This document shows positions 17,829 to 26,780 of a stretch of 64,000 bases of DNA, in pieces (position 1 is the stretch's first letter; each line of letters opens with the position of its first letter). The DNA lies in contig NZ_MDEQ02000028.1 in NCBI RefSeq assembly GCF_001883705.2, forward strand, positions 27,446-91,445, written 5' to 3'. Source of the stretch: Burkholderia catarinensis (lineage in GTDB: Bacteria > Pseudomonadota > Gammaproteobacteria > Burkholderiales > Burkholderiaceae). Under the pieces are notes generated by a model, which was not told the origin of the DNA, ran no database searches, and was given only the letters and a program-made list of their open reading frames with translations. The position numbers and the translations under genes were made by a program.

Positions 17829-18869
17829 TCAGTGCGTGTTGATCTGCTGGATGCCCGCGAGCAGCCAGCCCTGACTGCCCGACTTCGACAGGTTCCACAC
17901 CTCGTCGAACGGCGCGGCCGACGCACTCGCCGACTCGCGGATCAGGCCGTGGAAGCGCACGCTCGCCGACTGCTCGATGCCGCGATCCTCGATCGCGACC
18001 AGTTCCGCGTCGAGCTGCACGACGTCGGTCTGGTTCGACTCGTTGCCGCGCGAATCGAGGTCGATCTTGATCTCGGCGAACATTTCGGGCGTCGTGAACT
18101 CGCGGATGTCGGCCAGGTTGCCCTGGTCCCACGCGGCTTGCAGGCGCACGAAATAGACCTTCGAGCTGCGCAGGAACGCTTCGGTGTCGAAGCCGGCCGG
18201 CACCTGGAGCGGCGCCGCCGCAGCAGCAGCGCCGGCGGCCGCGGCACCGCCGCCGAACACGCCTTGCGCTTCGTTCGCGTAGCTGCTGCCGCTGCCCGCA
18301 TAGTTGCTGCCGGTGCTGTTCTGCTGGAACGACGGGCTTTGCGAGTAGCCGCCCGATGCTGACGACGACGCCGACGCCGAGCCGCCGACCGAGTACGCCG
18401 GCTCCTGCGTACGACGGCGGTTCATGAACTTGCGGACCAGCCAGATGCCGACCATCGCGAGCAGCGCGATCACGATGATGTTCGACATCATGCCGGCGAA
18501 CGCCTCGCCGAGACCGAAGTGCGACAGCAGCGCCGCGATGCCGAGACCGGCCGCGAGACCGGCGATCGGCCCGAGCCAGCGCGAGCGGTTGGGCTGCGCG
18601 GCCGGCGCGGGCGCGGCCGGGTTCGCACGCTGCGCCTGCGACGGCGCGGCCTGCTGCATCGGCTGCTGCGCGGGCGGCGTGGCCTGGCGCTGCGTGACGG
18701 TGGAATTCTGGCGGCCGATGCTGCGCCCGCCGCCCACGCGCCTGGCTTCAGCGTCGAGCGATGCGAACGTGCCGGCCGTGAGCAGGCCGACCATCAGCAG
18801 CGTGCCGACCCGTCGAGCCCACGGCTTCGACGGCTTGCTACGGTTGAACAACGAACGCGAATCGGACAT
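17829..18869 (-). CDS. Tim44-like domain membrane protein
   Basis: A 346-residue protein. It has an N-terminal hydrophobic signal or anchor (residues about 20-42, VGTLLMVGLLTAGTFASLDAEA), a basic Gly/Arg patch and an Ala/Pro/Gln linker. Two further hydrophobic segments follow near 98-115 and 125-145, then a Ser/Gly/Ala-rich low-complexity stretch (about 155-215). The C-terminal Tim44 domain covers residues about 220-346 (FDTEAFLRSSKVYFVRLQAAWDQGNLADIREFTTPEMFAEI, quoted in part). The Tim44 domain is a cone-shaped fold shared with mitochondrial import factor Tim44; bacterial members are membrane proteins of unknown role. It sits between ubiE and ubiJ. Confidence 0.87.
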   Translation of the reverse strand: MSDSRSLFNRSKPSKPWARRVGTLLMVGLLTAGTFASLDAEARRVGGGRSIGRQNSTVTQRQATPPAQQPMQQAAPSQAQRANPAAPAPAAQPNRSRWLGPIAGLAAGLGIAALLSHFGLGEAFAGMMSNIIVIALLAMVGIWLVRKFMNRRRTQEPAYSVGGSASASSSASGGYSQSPSFQQNSTGSNYAGSGSSYANEAQGVFGGGAAAAGAAAAAAPLQVPAGFDTEAFLRSSKVYFVRLQAAWDQGNLADIREFTTPEMFAEIKIDLDSRGNESNQTDVVQLDAELVAIEDRGIEQSASVRFHGLIRESASASAAPFDEVWNLSKSGSQGWLLAGIQQINTH

Positions 18870-18910
18870 CAGTTTCTCCAGATGTAAGGCGAATGTATGG
18901 AAAGAACCCC

Positions 18911-19642
18911 TTAGTACTTGGTTCCCATGTGTAAAGCTACCACGCCACCTGACAAATTGTAATATTTGACGGCATCGAGGCCCGCTTGTTCCATCATCGT
19001 CTTCAGTGTGTCCTGGTCGGGGTGCATCCGGATAGATTCAGCAAGATACCGGTAACTTTCAGCATCTTTCGCGAACTTGTCGCCAAGCCACGGTAATACT
19101 TTGAAAGAATACAGATCGTACGCTTTTTTCAGCGGATCCCAGACTTTCGAGAATTCCAGCACCATCACGCGGCCGCCGGGCTTCGTCACGCGGCGCATCT
19201 CGGCCAGCGCGGCGTCCTTGTGCGTCATGTTGCGCAGCCCGAACGCGACCGTGACGACATCGAAGTAGTTGTCCGGAAAGGGCGTTTTCTCGGCGTCGCA
19301 CAGCAGCGACGGCGTCACGATCCCCTTGTCGAGCAGCCGGTCGCGGCCGACGCGCAGCATCGATTCGTTGATGTCCGTGTGCCAGACCTCGCCCGTCGGG
19401 CCGGCCGCCTTCGCGAACGATCGGGTCAGGTCGCCGGTGCCGGCCGCGATGTCGAGCACCTTGAAGCCGGGGCGCACGTTCGCCTGCGCGATCGTGAACG
19501 CCTTCCACGCGCGGTGCATGCCCGCCGACATCAGGTCGTTCATCAGATCGTAGTTGCTCGCGACCGAATGGAACACACCCGCCACTTTCTTCGCTTTTTC
19601 GTTTTCCTCGACGCTTTCGAAGCCGAAGTGGGTTTTGCTCAT
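18911..19642 (-). CDS. ubiE: Ubiquinone/menaquinone C-methyltransferase UbiE
   Basis: A 243-residue SAM methyltransferase for the C-methylation of 2-polyprenyl-6-methoxy-1,4-benzoquinol. The SAM motif VLDIAAGTGDLT is at residues about 62-73. The N-terminal THFGFESVEENEKAKKVAGVFHSVA and the FGLRNMTHKDAALAEM and GRVMVLEFSKV blocks are diagnostic. The C-terminus is complete (LSGGVVALHMGTKY). The last 80 or so codons (about 18911-19150) use many AT-ending codons (TTA, TCA, GTA, GCT, TAT) unlike the rest of the gene and its neighbours. Start at 19642 gives the standard length. Confidence 0.96.
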   Translation of the reverse strand: MSKTHFGFESVEENEKAKKVAGVFHSVASNYDLMNDLMSAGMHRAWKAFTIAQANVRPGFKVLDIAAGTGDLTRSFAKAAGPTGEVWHTDINESMLRVGRDRLLDKGIVTPSLLCDAEKTPFPDNYFDVVTVAFGLRNMTHKDAALAEMRRVTKPGGRVMVLEFSKVWDPLKKAYDLYSFKVLPWLGDKFAKDAESYRYLAESIRMHPDQDTLKTMMEQAGLDAVKYYNLSGGVVALHMGTKY

Positions 19643-19694
19643 CGCGTTGATCCTCAGTAAATGGCAAGACGGCGCCGAGCGGGCGCCGTCGATT

Positions 19695-20108
19695 TCAGTG
19701 GCAGTGGCCGTGCGGCGCCGCGGCCGCCTGCATCGGGGCGTCGCGATCGGCGCCCGCCGCCTTCAGTTTGTCGAAATAGTCGCGCCACAGCGCATCCTGC
19801 TGCGTGGCCAGCTCGTACAGCAGATCCCACGAGTAGATGCCGGTCGAATGGCCGTCGGAGAACGTCGGCTGCAGCGCATAGTTGCCGACGCCCTCGAGCG
19901 CCGTGATCGTCACTTCGCGCTTGCCGGTCTGCAGCGTCTCCTGGCCCGGCCCGTGGCCGCGCACCTCGGCCGACGGCGAATAGACGCGCATCAGCTCGAA
20001 TGGAATCCGGTAGCTGTCGCCGTTCGGGTACTGCAATTCGAGCACGCGCGACACCGCGTGCACGACGACGCCGGACGGAATCGGCGTCGTGGAAGTCAAA
20101 CCGCTCAT
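19695..20108 (-). CDS. DUF971 domain protein (gamma-butyrobetaine hydroxylase N-terminal-like)
   Basis: A 137-residue protein matching DUF971, the domain found at the N-terminus of gamma-butyrobetaine hydroxylases and in stand-alone form near Fe-S and ubiquinone genes. Visible blocks are SRVLELQYPNGDSYRIPFELMRVYSPSAEV and GNYALQPTFSDGHSTGIYSWDLLYEL, cited here in shortened form; the GHSTGIYSW motif is the family hallmark. A His-rich end (APHGHCH) could bind metal. It is translationally coupled to the HIT gene (ATGA overlap at 20105-20108) and lies 52 bp upstream of ubiE. Function is unknown; a role in Fe-S or quinone metabolism is only suggested by context. Confidence 0.85.
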   Translation of the reverse strand: MSGLTSTTPIPSGVVVHAVSRVLELQYPNGDSYRIPFELMRVYSPSAEVRGHGPGQETLQTGKREVTITALEGVGNYALQPTFSDGHSTGIYSWDLLYELATQQDALWRDYFDKLKAAGADRDAPMQAAAAPHGHCH

Positions 20109-20548
20109 GGCTGCCTCGAATCGGTCATGCGTTGAATTTCCTCGCGCACCGCATTGTGCAGCAGCGAGGCCTGCGCGGCGCGCGTGCGCAGCAGCGCCTC
20201 GGACACGCTGCGCTGGCGCGGCGCCCACACGGGCTGCGGGAAATGGGCGTCATTCGAAAAGCGCGGGATCACGTGCCAGTGCACGTGCGGCACCATGTTG
20301 CCGAGGCTCGCGAGATTCACCTTGTTCGGCTGCATCACGCGGCGCACGGCCCGCTCGACCGCGGAGACCACGCGCATCAGGTGTGCCCGCTCGGGCTCGC
20401 CGAGATCGGAGAATTCGGCCACGTGCGCGCCCCAGATCACCCGGCAGAAGCCCGGGTACTCGTGCTCGCCCGTCGCGAGGACGACGCGCAGCGCATCGTC
20501 CCGCCAGAGCAGCTCGCCGCCGTCTTCACGGCAAAACACGCATTCCAT
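20105..20548 (-). CDS. HIT family protein (histidine triad nucleotide hydrolase/transferase)
   Basis: A 147-residue HIT protein. The triad HVHWHVIPR has His88, His90 and His92, and CVFC at residues 3-6 can form the zinc site seen in several bacterial HIT proteins. KVNLASLGNMVPH just before the triad is typical. It should hydrolyse nucleoside phosphoramidates or dinucleotides; substrate unknown. I start at 20548 (MECVFC) since GGGAG lies about 6 nt upstream; an ATG at 20560 is in frame but overlaps that site. It heads a small unit with the DUF971 gene and ubiE. Confidence 0.88.
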   Translation of the reverse strand: MECVFCREDGGELLWRDDALRVVLATGEHEYPGFCRVIWGAHVAEFSDLGEPERAHLMRVVSAVERAVRRVMQPNKVNLASLGNMVPHVHWHVIPRFSNDAHFPQPVWAPRQRSVSEALLRTRAAQASLLHNAVREEIQRMTDSRQP

Positions 20549-20565
20549 CGTCGCTCCCATGTGGA

Positions 20566-20595
20566 CGGGCGCCGGCACTGCTGCGCCGGCGCCCG
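20566..20595. terminator. 11-bp GC hairpin downstream of the large dehydrogenase gene
   Basis: Arms 20566-20576 and 20585-20595 are perfect 11-bp reverse complements with an 8-nt loop. The hairpin lies in the 85-bp gap between the end of the 1344-residue dehydrogenase gene and the HIT gene, both on the minus strand. No clear T-tract follows, so its use as a terminator is uncertain. Confidence 0.5.
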
Positions 20596-20633
20596 CTCAT
20601 CCCAAGCCCGGTCGGGCGGTCGTCATGCCCGCA

Positions 20634-23600
20634 TTAGACCAGCACGCGCTCGATCCCGCCATTGTTCGCGTGTGCGACATAATCGGCCATCCAGTTCTCG
20701 CCGAGCACCTGGCGTGCGATTTCGACCACGATGTAGTCAGCTTCGAGGTTCGCGTCCTCGCTGTAGCGCGACAGCCCCTGCAGGCACGACGGGCAGCTCG
20801 TCAGGATCTTCACGTCCGGGCCGTTCGCGGCCGCGGCGGCCGCTGCAGCCGGCCCGGGCGCATCGCCTGCCACGACCGGAATCGCGCGCAGCTTCGCGGC
20901 GCCCTTGCGGATCTCCTCTTCCTTGCGGAACCGGACCTGCGTCGAGATGTCGGGACGCGTGACCGCGAGCGTGCCCGATTCGCCGCAGCAGCGTTCGTTC
21001 TTCTCGATCTTGTAGCCGTCCTTCTCCGCGCCCATCAGCTCGTTGACGAGCTTCACCGGATCCATCGTCTTGATCGGCGTGTGGCACGGGTCGTGATACA
21101 TGTAGCGCGTGCCCGCGACGCCGTCGAGCTTCATCCCCTTCTCGAGCAGGAACTCGTGGATGTCGATGATCCGGCAGCCCGGGAAGATCTTGTCGAATTC
21201 GTAGCCTGCGAGCTGGTCGTAGCAGGTGCCGCACGACACCACCACCGTCTTGATGTCGAGGTAGTTCAGCGTGTTCGCGACCCGGTGGAACAGCACGCGG
21301 TTGTCGGTGACGATCTTCTCGGCCTTGTCGTACTGCCCCGAGCCGCGCTGCGGATAGCCGCAGCACAGGTAGCCCGGCGGCAGCACCGTCTGCACGCCCG
21401 CTTCCCACAGCATCGCCTGCGTCGCGAGCCCGACCTGCGAGAACAGGCGCTCGGAGCCGCAGCCCGGGAAGTAGAACACCGCTTCCGAATCGACCGTCGT
21501 CGACTTCGGGTTGCGGATGATCGGCACGATCTTGTTGTCCTCGATGTCGAGCAGCGCGCGCGCCGTCTTCTTCGGCAGGTTGCCCGGCATCTTCTTGTTG
21601 ACGAAGTGGATCACCTGCTCGACGACGGGCGGCTTGCCGACCGTCGCCGGCGGGTGCTGCGTCTGCTTCGTCACGACCTTCTTCAGCATGTCGTTCGCGA
21701 AGCGCTGCACCTTGTAGCCGACGCCCATCATCACGCCGCGCGCGACGTTGATCGTCTGCGGGTTGGTCGCGTTCAGGAAGAACATGCCCGCCGCATTGCC
21801 GGCGTTGAACTTCTTCTTGCCCATCTTGCGCAACAGGTTGCGCATGTTCATCGTGACGTCGCCGAAGTCGATCTTCACCGGGCACGGCGTCGCGCACTTG
21901 TGGCACACCGTGCAGTGGTCGGCCACGTCGTTGAACTCGTCCCAGTGCTTGATCGACACGCCGCGGCGCGTCTGTTCCTCGTACAGGAACGCCTCGACCA
22001 GCAGCGATGTCGCGAGGATCTTGTTGCGCGGGCTGTACAGCAGGTTCGCGCGCGGCACGTGGGTCGCGCACACCGGCTTGCACTTGCCGCAGCGCAGGCA
22101 GTCCTTCACCGAATCGGCGATCGCGCCGATGTCGGACTGCTTCATGATCAGCGATTCGTAGCCCATCAGCCCGAAGCTCGGCGTATAGGCGTTGCGCAGA
22201 TCGGCGCCGTCGAGCAGCTTGCCCTTGTTGAAGCGGCCGTTCGGGTCGACGCGCTGCTTGTACGCGCGGAATTCGGCGATCTCGTCGTCGGTCAGGAACT
22301 CGAGCTTCGTGATGCCGATGCCGTGCTCGCCGGAGATCACGCCGTCGAGCGAACGCGCGAGCTTCATGATGCGCGCGACCGCCGCGTGGGCGTCCTGCAG
22401 CATCTCGTAGTTGTCGGAGTTGACCGGCAGGTTGGTGTGGACGTTGCCGTCGCCCGCATGCATGTGCAGCGCGACGAACACGCGGCCGCGCAGCACGCGC
22501 TTGTGGATCGCCTGCGCTTCATCGAGGATCTGCTTGAACGCACCGCCGTTGAAGATCGCGCGCAGCTCCGCGCGGATCTCCTGCTTCCACGAGATGCGCA
22601 CCGTGCGGTCCTGCGTGACGTGGAACACGGTCGCGCCCGGCTGGTCGTCCGCGCGATCCGCGAACTTCTCGGCGAGCGCCTCGTAGCCGAGCTGCACGAG
22701 GTAGTGCTGCGCCTCGCGCAGCGGCTGGTCGAGCCGGTCGCGCACGAATTCCCAGCGTGCGCGCACGCGCTTGAGCAGCTCCAGCGCCTGCTGCACACGG
22801 TCTTCGAGCAGTTCGGCGCTCGGGATCTCGTTCGCGTCGTCGGTCTTGCCGAGCGGCAGGTTGCCGGCCCGGAAGAACGCTTCCAGCGCGTCGACGAGCT
22901 GCAGCTTGTTCTTCAGCGACAGCTCGATGTTGATCCGCTCGATGCCGTCGGTGTACTCGCCCATCCGGTTCAGCGGGATGACGACGTCCTCGTTGATCTT
23001 GAACGCGTTCGTGTGCTTCGCGATCGCGGCCGTGCGGCTGCGGTCGAGCCAGAAGCGCTTGCGCGCCTCCGCGCTGACCGCGACGAAGCCTTCGCCGCTC
23101 TTGCCGTTCGCCATCCGGATCACTTCGGACGTCGCCTGCGCGACCGCATCGGCATCGTCGCCGACGATGTCGCCGATCAGCACCATCTTCGGGAATGAAT
23201 TGCGCTTGCTCTTGGTCGCGTAGCCGACCGCGCGCAGGTAGCGCTCGTCGAGATGCTCGAGGCCCGCGAGAATCGCGCCGCCCTGCTTCGACGTCTCGAA
23301 CAGGTAGTCCTTGATCTCGACGATGCTCGGGATCGCCTCGCGCGCCTGGCCGAAGAATTCGAGGCAGACGGTGCGCGTGTTCGCGGGCATCTTGTGCAGC
23401 ACCCAGCGCGCGGACGTGATGAGCCCGTCGCAGCCTTCCTTCTGCACGCCCGGCAGGCCGGCGAGGAACTTGTCGGTCACGTCCTTGCCGAGCCCTTCCT
23501 TGCGGAACCGGCGGCCTTCGATCTCGAGCATCTCGGTGCGCAGCAGCTTCTCGCCCGGCGCATACGCGCCGTCGAACCACTTCAGCTCGAAACGCGCGAC

Positions 23601-24668
23601 CGCGATGTCGTGGATCTTGCCCTGGTTGTGCTCGTGGCGCGTGACCTCGAGCCAGTTGCCGTCCGGGTCGACCATCCGCCACCAGGCCAGGTTGTCGAGC
23701 GCGGTGCCCCACAGCACGGCCTTCTTGCCGCCCGCGTTCATCGCGACGTTGCCGCCGATGCACGACGCGTCGAGCGAGGTCGGATCGACCGCGAACACGT
23801 AGCCGGCCGCCTCGGCCGCTTCCGTCACGCGGCGCGTGACGACGCCCGCGCCGGAAAAGATCGTCGCCACCTTGTGCGCGACGCCCGGCAGTTCGGTCAG
23901 CTCGACCGCGCCGAGCTGCTCGAGCTTCTCGGTGTTGATCACCGCGGAGAACGGCGTGAGCGGCACCGCGCCGCCCGTGTAGCCGGTGCCGCCGCCGCGC
24001 GGGATCACGGTCAGGCCGAGCTCGAAGCAGGCCTTGATCAGCGCCGCGATCTCGGCTTCGGTGTCGGGCGTCAGCACGACGAACGGGTATTCGACCCGCC
24101 AGTCGGTCGCGTCGGTCACGTGCGACACGCGCGACAGCCCGTCGAAGCGGATGTTGTCCTTCTGCGTGCAGCGGCCGAGCGCCTTGGTCGCGCGGCGGCG
24201 CAGGTCGGCCAGTTTCTCGAATTCGTCGGCGAACTCGTCGACCGCGCGCTGCGCGGCGGCTTCGAGCATCTCGACGCGCGACGCACGCTCGCGGCCCGCG
24301 TCGTCGCGGTGGGTGGTGAGATCCGCGCTGCGACGCTTGCCGATCTCGGTCAGGCGGTGGTTCAGCGCCTCGATCAGCAGCGCGCGGCGCTTCGGGTTGT
24401 CGAGCAGGTCGTCCTGCAGGTACGGGTTGCGGCGCACGACCCAGATGTCGCCGAGCACTTCATACAGCATCCGTGCCGAGCGGCCCGTGCGGCGCTCGGC
24501 GCGCAGCTCGTCGAGCACCGACCACGCCTCTTCGCCGAGCAGGCGGATCACGATCTCGCGATCCGAGAAGGACGTGTAGTTGTAGGGAATCTCGCGCAAC
24601 CGGGGCGCGGGGTCGGCGGCGACGGCGGCGGCCGCGCCATGCGGATCGAAAACTTGTGGTGCGTTCAT
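20634..24668 (-). CDS. Giant FAD-linked oxidase/Fe-S dehydrogenase fusion (DUF3683 type, D-2-hydroxyacid dehydrogenase-like)
   Basis: A 1344-residue fusion. Residues about 1-180 are a DUF3683-type region (REIPYNYTSFSDREIVIRLLG). About 190-430 is a PCMH-type FAD-binding domain (PRGGGTGYTGGAVPLT). About 430-800 is the FAD-oxidase C-domain (HMHAGDGNVHTNLPVN, ISGEHGIGITK). About 850-960 carries two 4Fe-4S clusters (CLRCGKCKPVCATHVP and CTVCHKCATPCPVK). About 1060-1300 has two CCG-type domains (GYLCCGYPQRGSGQ, RCCGESGT). This is a GlcD-GlcF fusion, so a D-2-hydroxyacid such as D-lactate is the likely donor to quinone. No signal peptide is seen, so a peripheral inner-membrane location is inferred. 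The substrate is not shown by sequence. Confidence 0.88.
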   Translation of the reverse strand: MNAPQVFDPHGAAAAVAADPAPRLREIPYNYTSFSDREIVIRLLGEEAWSVLDELRAERRTGRSARMLYEVLGDIWVVRRNPYLQDDLLDNPKRRALLIEALNHRLTEIGKRRSADLTTHRDDAGRERASRVEMLEAAAQRAVDEFADEFEKLADLRRRATKALGRCTQKDNIRFDGLSRVSHVTDATDWRVEYPFVVLTPDTEAEIAALIKACFELGLTVIPRGGGTGYTGGAVPLTPFSAVINTEKLEQLGAVELTELPGVAHKVATIFSGAGVVTRRVTEAAEAAGYVFAVDPTSLDASCIGGNVAMNAGGKKAVLWGTALDNLAWWRMVDPDGNWLEVTRHEHNQGKIHDIAVARFELKWFDGAYAPGEKLLRTEMLEIEGRRFRKEGLGKDVTDKFLAGLPGVQKEGCDGLITSARWVLHKMPANTRTVCLEFFGQAREAIPSIVEIKDYLFETSKQGGAILAGLEHLDERYLRAVGYATKSKRNSFPKMVLIGDIVGDDADAVAQATSEVIRMANGKSGEGFVAVSAEARKRFWLDRSRTAAIAKHTNAFKINEDVVIPLNRMGEYTDGIERINIELSLKNKLQLVDALEAFFRAGNLPLGKTDDANEIPSAELLEDRVQQALELLKRVRARWEFVRDRLDQPLREAQHYLVQLGYEALAEKFADRADDQPGATVFHVTQDRTVRISWKQEIRAELRAIFNGGAFKQILDEAQAIHKRVLRGRVFVALHMHAGDGNVHTNLPVNSDNYEMLQDAHAAVARIMKLARSLDGVISGEHGIGITKLEFLTDDEIAEFRAYKQRVDPNGRFNKGKLLDGADLRNAYTPSFGLMGYESLIMKQSDIGAIADSVKDCLRCGKCKPVCATHVPRANLLYSPRNKILATSLLVEAFLYEEQTRRGVSIKHWDEFNDVADHCTVCHKCATPCPVKIDFGDVTMNMRNLLRKMGKKKFNAGNAAGMFFLNATNPQTINVARGVMMGVGYKVQRFANDMLKKVVTKQTQHPPATVGKPPVVEQVIHFVNKKMPGNLPKKTARALLDIEDNKIVPIIRNPKSTTVDSEAVFYFPGCGSERLFSQVGLATQAMLWEAGVQTVLPPGYLCCGYPQRGSGQYDKAEKIVTDNRVLFHRVANTLNYLDIKTVVVSCGTCYDQLAGYEFDKIFPGCRIIDIHEFLLEKGMKLDGVAGTRYMYHDPCHTPIKTMDPVKLVNELMGAEKDGYKIEKNERCCGESGTLAVTRPDISTQVRFRKEEEIRKGAAKLRAIPVVAGDAPGPAAAAAAAANGPDVKILTSCPSCLQGLSRYSEDANLEADYIVVEIARQVLGENWMADYVAHANNGGIERVLV

Positions 24669-25245
24669 GTTCGGACGACTCGGAGGGCCGATACACCGTA
24701 CACGGGCGTCGGCATGCGCGTGGGCGCAATCTTGGGGAAATCTGTTCTGTTACCAGGCGCGCGGCTGTCCTTCATGGGGCCGGAGCGGGCGACTCGCCCC
24801 TCCTGGCCGGCGACAGGGCCTGGCGGCACTCGGAACCATCAGCACGATCGCGCGCGGCGCGCATGCCGTTCGGCCGCGGGGCTGGCTGCGCGCGGCGTCG
24901 GCTTCAACGGGGCGATCCGAGGGTGCCTCTGCATCTTCCGATCCTTGATTCAAAACGGAATTCTAACCCATGATCGGGCCACGCGTGACACGCCAGACAG
25001 GTCGTGGGGCTATCGCCGCAAGCCGCGCCAGGCCTGGTTCGGCGCGGTTTCGTGCGACGATTCGCCGGCCGTCCGGTCGGTAACCGTGCGGTTAAACCGG
25101 TAAAAAATGGATGCTCCGCGTCGCGAACGCGCCGCCCGCACGGCCCCGCGACCGCTCGCCCGGCATGCCGCTTGCATGCCGGTGGACCCTTGGCGCTATC
25201 ATTGATCCTTTACCGTCTGCTTCCCCGCACTGCACGCGAGCGCCC
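24669..25245. promoter_or_regulatory. 577-bp divergent intergenic region (large dehydrogenase / ilvA)
   Basis: No convincing gene is seen here: reading frames in this stretch lack ribosome sites and recognisable motifs. It should hold the promoters of the leftward dehydrogenase gene and rightward ilvA. The only clear structure is the inverted repeat at 25160-25182. The base composition shifts to slightly more AT around 24930-24970 and 25080-25110. Confidence 0.5.
25160..25182 (+). promoter_or_regulatory. 9-bp inverted repeat in the ilvA upstream region
   Basis: CCGGCATGC (25160-25168) and GCATGCCGG (25174-25182) are perfect complements around a 5-nt loop, 64 nt before the ilvA start. No T-tract follows. 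It could be an operator or a leader-RNA stem; which of the two is not decidable by eye. Confidence 0.4.
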
Positions 25246-26769
25246 ATGGCATCCCACGATTACCTGAAGAAAATCCTCACCGCGCGCGTCTACGACGTCG
25301 CGCTCGAGACGGAACTCGAACCCGCCCGCAACCTGTCGGCCCGGCTGCGCAACCCCGTTTACCTGAAGCGCGAGGACAACCAGCCGGTGTTCTCGTTCAA
25401 GCTGCGCGGGGCATACAACAAGATGGCGCACATTCCGGCCGACGCGCTCGCGCGCGGCGTGATTACGGCGTCGGCCGGCAATCACGCGCAGGGCGTCGCG
25501 TTCTCGGCGGCCCGCATGGGCGTGAAGGCGGTGATCGTCGTGCCGGTCACGACGCCGCAGGTGAAAGTGGACGCGGTGCGCACGCACGGCGGCCCGGGCG
25601 TCGAGGTGATCCAGGCGGGCGAATCGTACAGCGACGCGTATGCGCACGCGGTCAAGGTGCAGCAGGAGCGCGACCTCACGTTCGTCCACCCGTTCGACGA
25701 TCCGTACGTGATCGCCGGCCAGGGCACCATCGCGATGGAAATCCTGCGCCAGCACCAGGGCCCGATTCACGCGATCTTCGTGCCGATCGGCGGCGGCGGG
25801 CTCGCGTCCGGCGTCGCCGCGTACGTGAAGGCGGTGCGCCCGGAGATCAAGGTGATCGGCGTGCAGGCCGAGGATTCGTGCGCGATGGCGCAGTCGCTGA
25901 GCGCGGGCAAGCGCGTCGAACTGAGCGAGGTCGGCCTGTTCGCGGACGGCACCGCGGTGAAGCTCGTCGGCGAGGAAACCTTCCGGCTCTGCAGCGAACT
26001 CCTCGACGGCGTCGTGACGGTCGACACCGACGCGCTGTGCGCGGCGATCAAGGACGTGTTCCAGGATACGCGCAGCGTCCTCGAGCCGTCGGGCGCGCTC
26101 GCGGTCGCGGGCGCGAAACACTATGCGGAACGCGAAGGCATCGAGAACCAGACGCTCGTCGCGATCACGTCCGGCGCGAACATGAACTTCGACCGGATGC
26201 GTTTCGTCGCCGAGCGCGCGGAAGTGGGCGAGGCGCGCGAAGCCGTGTTCGCGGTCACGATCCCGGAGGAGCGCGGCAGCTTCAAGCGCTTCTGCTCGCT
26301 CGTCGGCGACCGCAACGTCACCGAGTTCAACTACCGGATCGCCGATGCGCAGTCCGCGCACATCTTCGTCGGCGTGCAGATCCGCCGCCGCGGCGAATCG
26401 GAGGAGATCGCCGCGAACTTCGAGTCGCACGGCTTCAAGACCGTCGACCTGACGCACGACGAGCTGTCGAAGGAACATATCCGCTACATGGTCGGCGGCC
26501 GCTCGCCGCTCGCGCTCGACGAGCGCCTGTTCCGCTTCGAATTCCCGGAGCGGCCGGGCGCGCTGATGAAGTTCCTGTCGTCGATGGCGCCGGACTGGAA
26601 CATCAGCCTGTTCCACTACCGCAACCAGGGCGCGGACTACAGCTCGATCCTCGTCGGGCTGCAGGTGCCGCAGGGCGATCGCGCCGAATTCGAACGCTTC
26701 CTCGCGGCACTCGGCTATCCGTATGTCGAGGAGAGCGCCAACCCGGCTTACCGCCTCTTCCTGTCGTAA
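25246..26769 (+). CDS. ilvA: Threonine ammonia-lyase, biosynthetic (IlvA)
   Basis: A 507-residue PLP enzyme that converts L-threonine to 2-oxobutyrate and ammonia, the first committed step of isoleucine synthesis. The PLP lysine is about Lys52 (FSFKLRGAYNKMA). ASAGNHAQGVAFSA (near 80) binds the substrate and PIGGGGLASG (near 185) the PLP phosphate. Two ACT-like regulatory subdomains fill residues about 330-507, the long IlvA form sensitive to isoleucine and valine, unlike the short catabolic TdcB. The start at 25246 (MASHDYLKKIL) matches the family N-terminus. queF follows 11 bp later. Confidence 0.96.
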   Translation: MASHDYLKKILTARVYDVALETELEPARNLSARLRNPVYLKREDNQPVFSFKLRGAYNKMAHIPADALARGVITASAGNHAQGVAFSAARMGVKAVIVVPVTTPQVKVDAVRTHGGPGVEVIQAGESYSDAYAHAVKVQQERDLTFVHPFDDPYVIAGQGTIAMEILRQHQGPIHAIFVPIGGGGLASGVAAYVKAVRPEIKVIGVQAEDSCAMAQSLSAGKRVELSEVGLFADGTAVKLVGEETFRLCSELLDGVVTVDTDALCAAIKDVFQDTRSVLEPSGALAVAGAKHYAEREGIENQTLVAITSGANMNFDRMRFVAERAEVGEAREAVFAVTIPEERGSFKRFCSLVGDRNVTEFNYRIADAQSAHIFVGVQIRRRGESEEIAANFESHGFKTVDLTHDELSKEHIRYMVGGRSPLALDERLFRFEFPERPGALMKFLSSMAPDWNISLFHYRNQGADYSSILVGLQVPQGDRAEFERFLAALGYPYVEESANPAYRLFLS

Positions 26770-26780
26770 AGGCGTCACGC

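Noticed and set aside
24669..25245. Possible small genes in the region upstream of ilvA
   Set aside because: Short frames in this gap lack ribosome sites and motifs and overlap each other on both strands; treated as regulatory.
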